Assembly: GCA_018268755.1 (NCBI GenBank) | Contig: JAFDVW010000002.1 | Span: 26,439 to 90,438, forward strand | DNA from: Acidobacteriota bacterium | Lineage (GTDB): Bacteria > Acidobacteriota > Terriglobia > Terriglobales > Acidobacteriaceae | Direction: 5' to 3' | DNA: 64,000 bases | Shown: in pieces, positions 55,509-64,000 of the stretch | How the letters are laid out: each line of letters starts with the position of its first letter | How positions within the stretch are numbered: the first letter of the stretch is position 1 | Translations under genes and position numbers: made by a program | Notes under the pieces: generated by a model | What the model saw: the letters and a program-made list of their open reading frames with translations, nothing else | The model's database searches: none | What the model was told of the DNA's origin: nothing

Positions 55509-55574
55509 GTCGTTCGTCCTTGGTCGTTGGCCGACGCGAACCAACTCAACGCATATTGGCCAACGACGAACGAC
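55509..55574. repeat. Inverted repeat between rpmA and obgE
   Basis: A perfect 10-bp stem (GTCGTTGGCC 55523-55532, GGCCAACGAC 55558-55567) has a 25-base loop. It is nested in further matching arms (GTCGTTCGT 55509-55517, ACGAACGAC 55566-55574). The element lies inside the rplU-rpmA-obgE operon. Confidence 0.7.
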
Positions 55575-55666
55575 GAAAGACCACCGACCAAAAAGAAAAG
55601 CCCCGGCCCGAAGGCGAGGCTGTTGGCCGAAGCTCTGTGTCCCACGCTGCTACGGACACCCTGTGG

Positions 55667-55686
55667 CGCGGACACTCCTGTCCGCG
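55667..55686 (-). terminator. GC-rich hairpin just after rpmA
   Basis: A perfect 8-bp stem (CGCGGACA 55667-55674, TGTCCGCG 55679-55686) with a four-base loop starts six bases after the rpmA stop. Its wording resembles the first hairpin at 17830-17850. It may attenuate transcription before obgE; there is no T-run. Confidence 0.45.
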
Positions 55687-55691
55687 TGCCG

Positions 55692-55955
55692 CTACTTCGC
55701 TTCTAGAGGCTCTATGCTGACAAACTTGCCCATCGTCCCGCGGTCCAGGAACTTGATCCGTCCCGAAATCTTCGCGAAGAGGGTGTCGTCCTTGCCCCGG
55801 CCCACATTCAATCCCGGCTTCACCTTGGTGCCGCGCTGCCGCACGATGATGGTGCCGCCCGGAACAATCTGTCCGCCGAAAGCCTTAAAGCCAAGCCGCT
55901 GCGCATTCGAATCGCGGCCGTTGCGTGATGTGCCTTGTCCTTTTTTATGTGCCAT
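55692..55955 (-). CDS. rpmA: 50S ribosomal protein L27
   Basis: L27 lies near the peptidyl-transferase centre of the large ribosomal subunit. The 87-residue product has the family start [22 protein letters not shown] and [21 protein letters not shown]. The N terminus already begins AHKKGQG-like, so no cleavable pre-peptide of the Firmicutes type is present. It follows rplU by 21 bases. Confidence 0.96.
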   Translation of the reverse strand: MAHKKGQGTSRNGRDSNAQRLGFKAFGGQIVPGGTIIVRQRGTKVKPGLNVGRGKDDTLFAKISGRIKFLDRGTMGKFVSIEPLEAK

Positions 55956-55976
55956 ATCGCTGTTCCTGAATTTTCC

Positions 55977-56465
55977 TTACTTCTTCTTTTTCGGGGCGGC
56001 CTTCTTGGCTGCCGTTTTCTTGGCCGGGGCCTTCTTCTTGGCTGCGGCCTTCGCGCCCTTGGCTTCCGCCTTCGGCGCTTCCACTTCTTCCGCCGGCTTC
56101 GCCTTCTTCACTTTGGGCTGCTTCTTGGGCAGCTCGGGAGCGTTGAAAGTCTGTCCGTCAAACGCAATCTCGGTGATGCGCACCGCCGTAAAGGGCTGGC
56201 GATGTCCCGCAATCTTCCTGTACTGCTTCTTCCGCTTGTAGTGGAACACCAGCACTTTGGCGCCGCGGCCTTCGCTTACCACCTCGCCCACTACCCGGGC
56301 GTCCGACGGGGCCCGTCCCACCTGGCCTTCCGCCCCGGAAACCGCCAGCACGTCGCCGAAGGAGACCTTCCCCTCACTGCCGGCAACGCTCTCCACACGA
56401 ATCACATCTCCGGGCGCCACCCGGTATTGTTTTCCGCCCGAGCGGATGACCGCATACGCACTCAT
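55977..56465 (-). CDS. rplU: 50S ribosomal protein L21 with Lys/Ala-rich tail
   Basis: L21 is a large-subunit protein bound to 23S rRNA. The first about 100 residues match the family (YAVIRSGGKQYRVAPGDVIR, VLVFHYKRKKQYRKIAGHRQ, then FTAVRITEI). After about residue 110 it continues with about 50 extra residues of Lys/Ala/Pro/Glu repeats (AAAKKKAPAKKTAAKKAAPK), like a histone-H1 tail. Typical L21 is about 103 residues. I chose the ATG at 56465, where the family begins; an ATG 36 bases upstream adds unrelated residues. Confidence 0.93.
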   Translation of the reverse strand: MSAYAVIRSGGKQYRVAPGDVIRVESVAGSEGKVSFGDVLAVSGAEGQVGRAPSDARVVGEVVSEGRGAKVLVFHYKRKKQYRKIAGHRQPFTAVRITEIAFDGQTFNAPELPKKQPKVKKAKPAEEVEAPKAEAKGAKAAAKKKAPAKKTAAKKAAPKKKK

Positions 56466-56757
56466 AGATATCCATTCTGTCCCCGCCGCACACTGGCGCA
56501 TCGCAGGGAGCTGCTGATTTTCCTATTGCTTGCTGTGTTGACCGCGCCGGCGCTTTCGGCTGCCATGGCGGGCGTCCCCAGAACAGGGCCGCGAGTACAG
56601 GCAAACTGTACCATTTTAACGTGCGCTGTGGAAAAGCGTCAAACTCTCAGTAGCTAATAGTGCGGTCTGAAAATAACCCACAGCCGTGCCCTTGGGATCG
56701 GACTGGGATGTTCCGCTCGAGCCTTAAAAGTGTAAACTCTTCGTGGGAGACGAACCT

Positions 56758-56922
56758 ATGGAAGCCGCCCGATTTCTCGCCATTTTTGTGGGTGTATTTG
56801 TAGCCATTCTTTGTTCCATGCTCGGGGCCTATGACCCGTCGGGGAATCGCCAGAGCGCCGCCCAGGCTCGGCGTATGGCGGAGCACAGGATGAATGCCAG
56901 ACTCTTAAAACTCAACCTTTGA
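56758..56922 (+). CDS. Small membrane protein, 54 aa
   Basis: A 54-residue ORF begins with an ATG 8 bases after GGAGA. It has one membrane helix near the N terminus (FLAIFVGVFVAILCSMLGAY) and a polar, basic C-terminal half (RRMAEHRMNARLLKLNL). No family is recognised. The good ribosome site and membrane-peptide layout favour a real gene. Confidence 0.55.
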   Translation: MEAARFLAIFVGVFVAILCSMLGAYDPSGNRQSAAQARRMAEHRMNARLLKLNL

Positions 56923-56955
56923 GGCGCTTCGGAAGCTCTTTTCGGCTTCCCCTGC

Positions 56956-58170
56956 CTACCCCCGCGGCACCTGCGCCAGCGCCATCAGGTTCCAAATCGC
57001 CCCCGCCGCCAGCAGTCCAATCAGGACCGCCTGCACCGCATCGCGATAGCGCGTTTCCAGCAGGTCAGCGGACACCCCGGCCAGGAATACAAAGAGAAAG
57101 GGCAGCGCCATCAGGCGAAATCCCGCCCCAGGGTAGTGCGGCATGCTCACCGAGAGCAGCAGAAAGAGCCCCGTCACCAGAAGCGGCGCGGTATTGCCGA
57201 AATAGCGGGCCCGCGGCCACGCCACATAAGCCGCCAGGGCCGGCACCAACGCCAGAAACGCCGCCGGGCTGCCGTGCACCCACTGCGCCAGAGACAAGCC
57301 ATAGGCCTGCGGGACCTTATAGACCGTCCACAGATACGGCAGAAAGCTGGCGTGCGCCAAGGTCGCCCATAATGCCCCCGGACGGAACCCATAGGTCGCC
57401 AGCAGCATGAGGACCGCGATCAGGCACCCTCCGCCCCAGATCGCCACCGCCGCCTTTCGCCGTGTGGGAGCGACATACAGCATGAATCCCAGCGTCAGCG
57501 GCACCAGCACCATCAGCGAAAACTGCGTTCCCACCGCCAGCGTGAAGGAGAGCGCCAGCAGCAGAATGCGCCGCCGGTTCCAGAACACCACCTCGCGCGG
57601 CGCATACAGCGTATGGGCGACCGCGATCGCGGTAAAGATCGCCCCGAAACTTCCCCAGGCCGCCGCCATCTCAGGCGGCGCGCCAAACTGCGCCGTCGAG
57701 CGCAGGATGGCCGGCGAAAAACAGTACAGGCAGAGCGCGATGTATCCGCCGGCGTTGCCATAGAGCCGCCGCGCCACATACCACAGCGATGCTCCCAGGC
57801 AGAGCCCGAATGCCAGCTCCGGCAGCGCCGCCAGGTACCTGGCCCACACCACATGTTCCGGCGTAATCGTGCCCGGCCATAACAATAACGGCGCCGAGGC
57901 GATCAGATACCAAAGCTGCGAGTGGTCGGGATCGTCCCCGGAAGGGAACTGGCCGGATTCCGCTGGATTGCGCCCCATCTCCGGTAGCACATTCGGCCTT
58001 CCCCAAAACTGCAAACCCTTCTGCAGTTGGACAATCTGTTTGGCTTCCCAGTTTCCCGGCTGCGGCCCGCGGCTGATGAGCCACAGGCACTGCGCCAGAA
58101 ATAACAGCAACAGCACTCCCGCAATCCCCTGGGGCTGGCCGAACCGCTCTCGCGTGAAAAATTTACTCAT
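56956..58170 (-). CDS. Polytopic membrane protein, GT39/ArnT-like
   Basis: The 404-residue product has about ten membrane segments. The N-terminal GPQPGNWEAKQIVQLQKGL and the loop GDDPDHSQLWYLIASAPLLL resemble the first periplasmic loop region of dolichol-phosphate or lipid-linked glycosyltransferases (GT39/ArnT/PMT), where acidic residues are catalytic. The C-terminal domain is short and the donor or acceptor cannot be inferred. The closest alternative is an uncharacterised multi-span protein. It starts about 50 bases from the divergent CPBP protease gene. Confidence 0.65.
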   Translation of the reverse strand: MSKFFTRERFGQPQGIAGVLLLLFLAQCLWLISRGPQPGNWEAKQIVQLQKGLQFWGRPNVLPEMGRNPAESGQFPSGDDPDHSQLWYLIASAPLLLWPGTITPEHVVWARYLAALPELAFGLCLGASLWYVARRLYGNAGGYIALCLYCFSPAILRSTAQFGAPPEMAAAWGSFGAIFTAIAVAHTLYAPREVVFWNRRRILLLALSFTLAVGTQFSLMVLVPLTLGFMLYVAPTRRKAAVAIWGGGCLIAVLMLLATYGFRPGALWATLAHASFLPYLWTVYKVPQAYGLSLAQWVHGSPAAFLALVPALAAYVAWPRARYFGNTAPLLVTGLFLLLSVSMPHYPGAGFRLMALPFLFVFLAGVSADLLETRYRDAVQAVLIGLLAAGAIWNLMALAQVPRG

Positions 58171-58220
58171 GAGGCCGACTCAGTGTTTTAACATGTCCGG
58201 GACCAACATGGGGAACTGAT

Positions 58221-59171
58221 ATGGATGATCCACTAGCGCCGCCCCTGCCGCCGGAAATCACTTCGCCTGTGCCCAGTCTTCCGCCGCCTCCTCCTGCTCA
58301 CCCCGTGCACAACATCTTCCTCGGCCCGCACGGCCTGCGCGCCGGCTGGCGTCTCCTCATTTATCTCGCGTTCGCCTTCCTTCTCGTGCTGCTCGCGAGG
58401 TTCTTTTTGCAGCGCTTGCAGGGCGTCATCAAAGTGCAGTTGTGGGGCATGATGCTCGGTGAATTCGCAGCCATGGTCGTGGCCTTCGTGCCCGCATGGA
58501 TCATGGCCAGGATCGAGAAGCGACGCTTCGGGGCTTACGGCCTGCCGGCCGGCACGGCGTTTCGCAAGAATTTCTGGGTGGGTCTTGTCTGGGGCCTGGT
58601 GTGGCTCACCATTCTCATGCTGGGCATGATCGCGGTGCATGCCTTTCACATTTCGGGATTGGCTTTGTCCGGGGTCCGCATCCTGAAGTTCGCCGCCTTC
58701 TACGCCGTCTTCTTTTTATTGGTCGGCTTCTTCGAAGAATTCCTCATGCGCGGCTACACCCAGTTCACCCTGACTCTGGGCATGGGTTTCTGGCCCGCGG
58801 CCGGATTGCTCTCCGCCTTATTCGGGGCCACCCATCTCGGCAACCAAGGGGAGAGTCTCCTGGGCGCCCTGGCTGCCGCCCTGATTGGCTTCTTTTTCTG
58901 CCTCACCCTCCGCCGCACCGGAGACCTCTGGTTTGCCGTGGGCTTCCATGCTTCCTGGGACTGGGGAGAAACCTATCTCTTCTCCGTCCCCAACAGTGGC
59001 AATACGATGACCGGCCATCTCTTGAATGTCTCATTCCAGGGCCCGGCCTGGCTGACCGGAGGCAGCGTGGGTCCAGAGGGCAGCGTGTTGATTTTGCTTT
59101 TGATCGCGGCCCTGTGGTTCGCCTTCCATCGCCTCTACCCGGGCGTGAATTACCATCCCGAGACTTCGTAA
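58221..59171 (+). CDS. CPBP-family intramembrane protease
   Basis: The 316-residue product has a Pro-rich cytoplasmic N terminus and about seven to eight membrane segments. The CPBP/Abi catalytic motifs are visible: FFEEFLMRGYTQ (EExxxR) in one helix and ALFGATHLGN with the conserved histidine in the next. A C-terminal FHASWDWGETY contributes the last motif. Members cleave CAAX-type or other intramembrane substrates, and some act in self-immunity to bacteriocins; the role here is unknown. Confidence 0.88.
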   Translation: MDDPLAPPLPPEITSPVPSLPPPPPAHPVHNIFLGPHGLRAGWRLLIYLAFAFLLVLLARFFLQRLQGVIKVQLWGMMLGEFAAMVVAFVPAWIMARIEKRRFGAYGLPAGTAFRKNFWVGLVWGLVWLTILMLGMIAVHAFHISGLALSGVRILKFAAFYAVFFLLVGFFEEFLMRGYTQFTLTLGMGFWPAAGLLSALFGATHLGNQGESLLGALAAALIGFFFCLTLRRTGDLWFAVGFHASWDWGETYLFSVPNSGNTMTGHLLNVSFQGPAWLTGGSVGPEGSVLILLLIAALWFAFHRLYPGVNYHPETS

Positions 59172-59197
59172 ACCGCAGGCCAGCTTACCCCGGCTCA

Positions 59198-59374
59198 GGC
59201 CGTGTGGCAGCGGGTGTCCCACCCGCTGGGCATGCAGAAGTTTGAACCCTGCACAACACACTTGCCCATAAAAGCAGAGACGTAGCTCTCGCTACGTCTC
59301 CCACCCTGCTTGCTTTGACACCACCGCTCTGTCCGGCACAGGCCATGTGGCAGCGGGTGTCCCACCGCTGGGCA
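59198..59374. repeat. Two degenerate copies of a GTGGCAGCGGGTGTCCCA repeat
   Basis: A GTGTGGCAGCGGGTGTCCCA copy occurs near 59198-59232 and an ATGTGGCAGCGGGTGTCCCA copy near 59341-59374, the second with a one-base deletion in the palindrome. The first has a perfect CAGCGGGTG/CACCCGCTG stem with a TCC loop. I associate this type of element with acidobacterial intergenic regions. It lies between convergent genes. Confidence 0.65.
59277..59300. repeat. Perfect 10-bp inverted repeat with TCTC loop
   Basis: GAGACGTAGC (59277-59286) and GCTACGTCTC (59291-59300) form a hairpin in the spacer between the repeat copies. A terminator role is possible because both flanking genes end here. Confidence 0.6.
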
Positions 59375-59402
59375 CAGCACCCTTGCCCTACCACCAACCC
59401 CG

Positions 59403-60908
59403 CTACCACGAATAATGCACCGTATACGTGATCACCTGCTCTCCGTCCGGGGCCACTGTCACCGGAAACTCCACCGTCTGCGCATCCGTCTTCTTCGACG
59501 GATGCGTCTGCTCCGTCAGCTTCCAGTTGGTCCAGCGATACAGGTGCTCCACCACCCGCACATTGACCGCTTCCTTCTTGTGGTTGCGCACGCGGATTTC
59601 AAACGTCTCATCCATCCAGCGCTGGTTCGATTCCACCCGGTAGTTGACCCGCTTACGCTCGCCCACCACGTCGAATGAGTTCCCCGTGTACACCCGGATG
59701 GTTTCATCCTTGGGCGTGTGATCAATGGTGTTTTCCCCGACGAACTGCAGGCTGCCATCGCTGTCGCGGCGATAGAAGCGCAGCCGTCCCTTGGGCAGCG
59801 CGATGCCCAGACGATTGCTCTCGGAATTCTTGAACTCCTCCATCACCCAGATCTTCTTGTTGGCCACCGTGCCGTAGTTGATGTCCTGGCGGATCTGCTC
59901 CGGGCTGTAGTAGCCGTACTGCTGCACCTCGGCCCCGTCGTAAACATAGATCCTCTGCGCGCGAATGCCCGTCGAACGCACGAACTCCACCTGCTTGGTT
60001 TCCTGGTCGCGCAAGGTCGCCGCATGTTGCAGGGTGTAGAGATGAAATTCATCAAACGACTTCTCCGTCACCACCGCCGCCGGGGCCGCGACTTCGTCCC
60101 GCGCCATCGCCTTCATCGCCGCATACACCCGCCCGCTGGAGGCCGGCTGCAGCTTGTTCACATCGCCCGCCATCAGCTTGATGCGCGCGTTCTCAAAAGT
60201 TTTGCCGCTCTGGTTGCGCATGGTGATCCAGCCCACCACGTCCAGCAGGTCGGTCTTCACTCCCACCGTCTTCTCCGGATTGTCCGCCACCACCACGTTG
60301 TAGTCCGCCTGCCAGCTCATGCCGCCGCTGACGTAGGAAATCTCCGCATTGAACTTGCCCGGGGCGTTGGTCTCGAGCATCCAGTTCAGCGTGGGCTTCA
60401 GGATCGAGTCGGCGCTCAGCGCCGGAAACAGCGGCTGCCCCGGCAGCCCGAAGCGCAGGATGCCGTCCACTTCAATGATCGGCTGCGTGTAGCTGGGCTG
60501 CTGATAGCTCTGCGCGTAGTAGGTGCTGGGAACATAACCGCTGCGGATGATCTTGCCGCGGATGGTTTTGCCGTCGGGCAACAGGAAATCAATGGTCTTG
60601 CCTTCGTAGTAGGAGAGCAGCAGCTCTTGCGAAATCGGGTCGTTGCGATAACTCTGCTCCAGGATCTGCAGCGCCCGTCCTTGCGGATCCCGCAGAATCA
60701 CCGAATCCGGCTCCAGCATGCGGGTCATGTCCGCATACTGCGCGCGATTCACCCCTGGCCCCAGCTCCATGGGAAAGTGCTCCCGCGCCACAAAAAAGTT
60801 TTGGTTGTAAATCGTCAGCGCAGGTCCGTCATCGGCCTTGTCTTTTTCTCTGTCCTGCGCCCAGCCCAGCGTGCACAGCGCCAACACCAGCAGCAAAAGT
60901 TTTTTCAT
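59403..60908 (-). CDS. Secreted DUF4139-like protein
   Basis: The 501-residue product has a signal peptide (about 1-17, ending LGWAQD) and a long beta-rich body. Features such as ALTIYNQNFFVAREHFPMEL, SGGMSWQADYNVVVADN and RNHKKEAVNVRVVEHLYRW match the DUF4139-type domain found in many bacterial envelope proteins of unknown role. The ATG at 60908 begins the signal peptide; an in-frame start 42 bases upstream has no ribosome site. No membrane anchor or enzyme motif is visible. Confidence 0.82.
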   Translation of the reverse strand: MKKLLLLVLALCTLGWAQDREKDKADDGPALTIYNQNFFVAREHFPMELGPGVNRAQYADMTRMLEPDSVILRDPQGRALQILEQSYRNDPISQELLLSYYEGKTIDFLLPDGKTIRGKIIRSGYVPSTYYAQSYQQPSYTQPIIEVDGILRFGLPGQPLFPALSADSILKPTLNWMLETNAPGKFNAEISYVSGGMSWQADYNVVVADNPEKTVGVKTDLLDVVGWITMRNQSGKTFENARIKLMAGDVNKLQPASSGRVYAAMKAMARDEVAAPAAVVTEKSFDEFHLYTLQHAATLRDQETKQVEFVRSTGIRAQRIYVYDGAEVQQYGYYSPEQIRQDINYGTVANKKIWVMEEFKNSESNRLGIALPKGRLRFYRRDSDGSLQFVGENTIDHTPKDETIRVYTGNSFDVVGERKRVNYRVESNQRWMDETFEIRVRNHKKEAVNVRVVEHLYRWTNWKLTEQTHPSKKTDAQTVEFPVTVAPDGEQVITYTVHYSW

Positions 60909-61200
60909 CGAAGTCTCCCCTTCGCGTTTCCGTGACCGGGGGGAAGGCATATCCGGTCTATGGGAAGAACGCCACCAGGAGGGGATCTTGCAGGGATTGT
61001 CTTAGGGAAGGACCCGTACCTTGCACGTTGGTAACCACGGGTAACCAAGCCAGGTCAGAGCTCCGCAGCTCGACTTCGCCCACCCCGGGCATTTCTCGTC
61101 CGTGGCTCCGGCGTTTACCCGATTGCTGGCCCGCGCCCCGCAGCCCAAGCTGGGGCCAGCTTTACCATTTCTTTGGTATTGCAGCTTTCAGGATGCCTCT

Positions 61201-61605
61201 ATGGATTCCAAAGTTTCCGGTGCACCTCAAATTACACCCCATGAGCCCGAGCATCGCGGCAGCCACCGCGATCCCGAAGAACGTCCCGCGCTACGGGACG
61301 AGGAAGTCCGCGAGAAGGCATTGGATAAGACTTTGGCGGATTCCTTTCCGACCAGCGATCCGCCCTCCAGCAATCCCATGCCCGGCGCGCCTTCCGGCGA
61401 AGACGAAACCGCGGAGGTCCCAGCCATCCCGGTGAGACTGGTCCGGGATTTGCCCCCGGGGTCCTGGGCAGCCTTGTCGCTCGATCATCAGCAGCTCTTG
61501 GGCGCCGGCCCCACCCGCGACGAAGCATTGCGCTCCGCCAAACGGCGCGGACATCCCAATGTGAGTCTGGTGGAAGTCAGCGATGCCTGGCAGCGCGCAT
61601 CTTGA
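61201..61605 (+). CDS. Small soluble protein with ADSFPTSDPP motif
   Basis: The 134-residue product is acidic and hydrophilic at first (HEPEHRGSHRDPEERP), with a short LADSFPTSDPPSSNP stretch that occurs in many small bacterial proteins of unknown role. A C-terminal half with an alpha/beta pattern follows (WAALSLDHQQLLGAGPTRDEAL). No signal peptide is present. The ATG at 61201 gives a clean N terminus. Function is unknown. Confidence 0.6.
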   Translation: MDSKVSGAPQITPHEPEHRGSHRDPEERPALRDEEVREKALDKTLADSFPTSDPPSSNPMPGAPSGEDETAEVPAIPVRLVRDLPPGSWAALSLDHQQLLGAGPTRDEALRSAKRRGHPNVSLVEVSDAWQRAS

Positions 61606-61648
61606 AAGGACACGCCGGCAGAATGTTCGTAGGCGAGGGACAGAAGCC

Positions 61649-61672
61649 GCCACGCAGCCACGGTTGCGTGGC
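61649..61672. repeat. Hairpin between convergent genes
   Basis: GCCACGCA (61649-61656) and TGCGTGGC (61665-61672) form a perfect 8-bp stem with an 8-base loop in the 139-base gap between the small soluble gene and the kinase gene. Both genes end towards it, so a terminator role is possible. Confidence 0.55.
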
Positions 61673-61744
61673 AGCAATGTCTTTTCTGGATCTATGCGGG
61701 AATAAGTCAGGAGCAGGCAACTAAGACCGGATCCGCTCAGGCCC

Positions 61745-64000
61745 CTACTTCAGGCCTTCCACCAGATACAAATCCGCCAGCATGCGGTGGTAGCCATACA
61801 CGCAGGTCTTGGCGTCCGAGGTCATCAGAACCGGACCGATGTTCTCCACACCCGCCGGGTCCGAAGGCATCAGCTGCCGCCACAGCGTGCGTTTGCCGCT
61901 CTGCAAATCAATGCGGTCTACCCGCGCCGGCAACTCTCCCGGCTGGTACACATAAATCGCCTGGCTGTCGGAGCTGAAAGTAATCGGCTGCTCCCCGCTC
62001 TTGAATCCTGGAATCACCTGTGGCTCGCCCTTCCCCTCCACGGGGTAGAGATATCCCCTTTGGTCCGGCCCAATCCCCGCCACCCACTGCGAGTTCGGCG
62101 AGATGGTGAACGCCGTGCCATGCACGCCTTCCGGCGAGATCGGCCGGTTCTTGCCGGAATCCATGTCGTGCACATAGAGCCGCACGCCCTTGTTGGGTTC
62201 ATTCGCCGAATACAGTACGTGCTTGCCGTCCGGGAACCAGTGGGCCCAGTTGTGATTGACGTTGTCGTCGGTCAGGTCGCGGGGTTGGCCCGCGCCGGTA
62301 GGGAATAGCTTCAATTGCGACGGCGACCCCTGCGTCTGCGTGATCGCCAACTTGCCATCGGGAGACAGTGCCACCGCGCCGCCTTCTCCCAGCAACACCG
62401 CCGGTGAGCCGTCGGTCTTACGGATGTACACGCCATAGGTAAAACCGCCGGACTTCGAGTAAGCCAGCGACCCGCCGCCACCCTCTTCGTCAAACAGTAG
62501 TGTCTTACCGTCAGCGGAAAGATCGGCGGGATAGGTGTAGTCCAGCCAGGAAAGCTCGCGCTCTTTCGTATCGCTGGGCGTGAATCCCATCAGCTCGCGC
62601 CGCCACGTCGCGCGCACCAGCAGCACCCGCCCATCTTTGGCGATGTCGAGCAGCATGAGTGCGCCGGGCAGTCGCGCCACAATGCGCTGCTTGCCGTCCA
62701 GCGTGATCGCATACAGGGTACGGTCCGTTCCCGACTGGCTGGCCGTGAACCAGATTTCTTTCCCGCTCGGCGCCCAGGCCACGCCTTGAATGGTGAACCA
62801 CTCCGTGGTCAGCGTCTTCTTCTTGCCCGCCATGTCCACCACGGCCAGCGATCCGCTGTCATCGCCGGAAATGGGGTGATCGGCAAAGGCAATCATGTCG
62901 CCCTTGGGCGAAATCCGCGGATGGCCAATCCAGCTTCCCGTCTGGTAGAGCGGGGTGCCGATGGGATACTCCATCCGGTTCATGCCGTTCACATCGCGCA
63001 CCACCAGAAAATTCGAGCCATCCGGCGACCAGTCCGCCCACTGCACATGCTCCAGCACTTCCCGGGGCGCTCCGCCCGCCAGGGGCGCTCGCGCCAGCGT
63101 CCCCATATTCACCCAGGTGCCGATGGCTTTGCTGTCCAGCAACACCGCCATTTCCGCACTGGAGGAAATTGACATCAGCTGCGTCCGGCTCAGCCCCATG
63201 GAGCGCGACTCCGGGGCCTCCGGCCGCGCCGTAAAAACGTCGGTGGGATTTCCCTGCCATGCCGCGCTATACAAAATCGTCTGCCCATCCGGCGCAAAAC
63301 GTGCCGAGCGGATGCTGCCCCGCCGGAAGGTAAGCTGGCGGTAAACCGGTGGCTCCGCCTCGCCCACGGAAAAATATTGTTTCCCGGCCAGCAACCCCGC
63401 CGCCAGCGCCACCAGAACACACGCCGCCAGCCACCACATGGGCACCGACTTAGCGCGCTTGGGTGCCCACGCCGAGCTCACTGCCGCCACCGCCGGATTG
63501 GATTCGGAGGCCGCCACCGCATTTCGCGAAGACTCCATGGTGCGCCGTAGCCGCTTCAGGTCGGCGCGCATCTCCGCCGACGTCTGCGAACGCAGATCGC
63601 GGTCCTTTTCCAGCGCCTTGTTGATGATCTCCTCGAGCTTCCCCGGCAGCGCTGGATTCAGCCGCACCGCCGCAATCGGCGCGCGGTTCAAAATCGCTTC
63701 CGTGATCACCGCCGACGTCTCACCCTGGAACGGCAGCGCGCCGGTCGACATCTCGTACAGCACCACGCCAAAAGAGAACAGATCGGTGCGGCCGTCGAGG
63801 TCTTTGCCCCGCAGCTGCTCCGGCGACATGTAGGAAACCGTCCCCACCGTCGCGCCCGGACTGGTTAGGTCCATATCGGAGGCGCGGGTCTGTGTATTTT
63901 CTGTGGATTGCTGCGGCGTCATCTTGGCCAAGCCGAAATCCAGCACCTTGGCGTGACCCCGGTCAGTCACGAAAATGTTGGCCGGCTTGATGTCGCGATG
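61745..64000 (-). CDS. Ser/Thr protein kinase with WD40/TolB-like propeller (N terminus outside window)
   Basis: This transmembrane kinase runs off the right end of the window, so the N-terminal about 130-150 residues are missing. At the edge the catalytic loop HRDIKPAN is complete and DFGLAK follows, then YMSPEQLRG (activation segment). After the kinase domain comes a membrane helix ([18 protein letters not shown]) and a large extracytoplasmic beta-propeller with repeats such as [34 protein letters not shown] and [18 protein letters not shown], typical of TolB/PD40-type blades. Acidobacteria have many such kinases. The substrate and signal are unknown. Confidence 0.92.
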   Translation of the reverse strand, partial: HRDIKPANIFVTDRGHAKVLDFGLAKMTPQQSTENTQTRASDMDLTSPGATVGTVSYMSPEQLRGKDLDGRTDLFSFGVVLYEMSTGALPFQGETSAVITEAILNRAPIAAVRLNPALPGKLEEIINKALEKDRDLRSQTSAEMRADLKRLRRTMESSRNAVAASESNPAVAAVSSAWAPKRAKSVPMWWLAACVLVALAAGLLAGKQYFSVGEAEPPVYRQLTFRRGSIRSARFAPDGQTILYSAAWQGNPTDVFTARPEAPESRSMGLSRTQLMSISSSAEMAVLLDSKAIGTWVNMGTLARAPLAGGAPREVLEHVQWADWSPDGSNFLVVRDVNGMNRMEYPIGTPLYQTGSWIGHPRISPKGDMIAFADHPISGDDSGSLAVVDMAGKKKTLTTEWFTIQGVAWAPSGKEIWFTASQSGTDRTLYAITLDGKQRIVARLPGALMLLDIAKDGRVLLVRATWRRELMGFTPSDTKERELSWLDYTYPADLSADGKTLLFDEEGGGGSLAYSKSGGFTYGVYIRKTDGSPAVLLGEGGAVALSPDGKLAITQTQGSPSQLKLFPTGAGQPRDLTDDNVNHNWAHWFPDGKHVLYSANEPNKGVRLYVHDMDSGKNRPISPEGVHGTAFTISPNSQWVAGIGPDQRGYLYPVEGKGEPQVIPGFKSGEQPITFSSDSQAIYVYQPGELPARVDRIDLQSGKRTLWRQLMPSDPAGVENIGPVLMTSDAKTCVYGYHRMLADLYLVEGLK

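Noticed and set aside
59718..60935. Long plus-strand open frame antisense to the DUF4139-like gene
   Set aside because: It has no signal peptide, no ribosome site and no recognisable motifs, whereas the minus-strand protein has a clean signal peptide.

Overview
The window looks like a chromosomal segment of an acidobacterium, probably class Terriglobia (Koribacter/Sulfotelmatobacter-like). This is inferred from moderately high GC, many short secreted proteins of types common in that phylum, frequent TTG/GTG starts, and many hairpin-rich intergenic repeats of a style I associate with that phylum. No phage, IS element, CRISPR array, rRNA or tRNA was recognised. I worked by eye, so alignments and database calls are family-level judgements.

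Layout. 1-7.3 kb: translation termination and envelope genes (prfA fragment, lpxC, a cupin, two small secreted proteins, gdhA, a ComEA-like protein, prmC). 7.5-12 kb: a secreted subtilase, a small membrane protein and a lone hydantoinase-B-type protein. 12-16 kb: a compact transcription unit for a 13-residue Lys-rich peptide, a MerR regulator, rpiA, dnaB and an MBL hydrolase. 16-22.5 kb: trpE facing trpG across a repeat island, a PilZ protein, an AMIN+FecR-like secreted protein, then efp-acyP-apt. 22.5-28 kb: a divergent Nramp-family transporter, purN, a second PilZ protein and tyrS. 28-36 kb: an acidobacterial-type secreted protein, a Cys-rich peptide, a CzcCBA/CusCBA-like metal efflux operon and a Phd-ParE toxin-antitoxin pair. 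36-45 kb: carboxyltransferase, TauE-like exporter, a translationally coupled three-gene secreted operon with a matrixin-like protease, a hydrolase lacking its nucleophile serine, and thiL. 45-51 kb: M23 peptidase, STAS protein, cold-shock protein, thioredoxin-like protein and an orphan CHASE3 histidine kinase. 50.7-54.5 kb: the chromosome-partition block rsmG-parA-parB, with three parS sites in the parA leader and a repeated AAGTGGGA octamer on both sides. 54.5-56.5 kb: rplU-rpmA-obgE. 56.7-64 kb: membrane proteins (GT39-like, CPBP protease), a DUF4139-like protein, a small soluble protein and a Ser/Thr kinase with a beta-propeller that runs off the window.

How the genes work together. ParA, ParB and the parS cluster form a complete segregation module, so the segment probably lies near the replication origin, although no dnaA or convincing oriC is visible. 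The TolC/adaptor/RND genes overlap and make one tripartite pump, with a Cys-rich secreted protein just upstream. TrpE and TrpG should form anthranilate synthase despite facing each other from separate transcription units. Several convergent gene ends are separated by hairpin repeats that could act as terminators.

The most interesting items are the polar AAGTGGGA octamer flanking parAB, the stand-alone Lys-rich micro-peptide unit, the DAGG-type Nramp transporter, the Ser-less alpha/beta hydrolase, EF-P with Asn at the modified tip position, and the coupled secreted protease operon.
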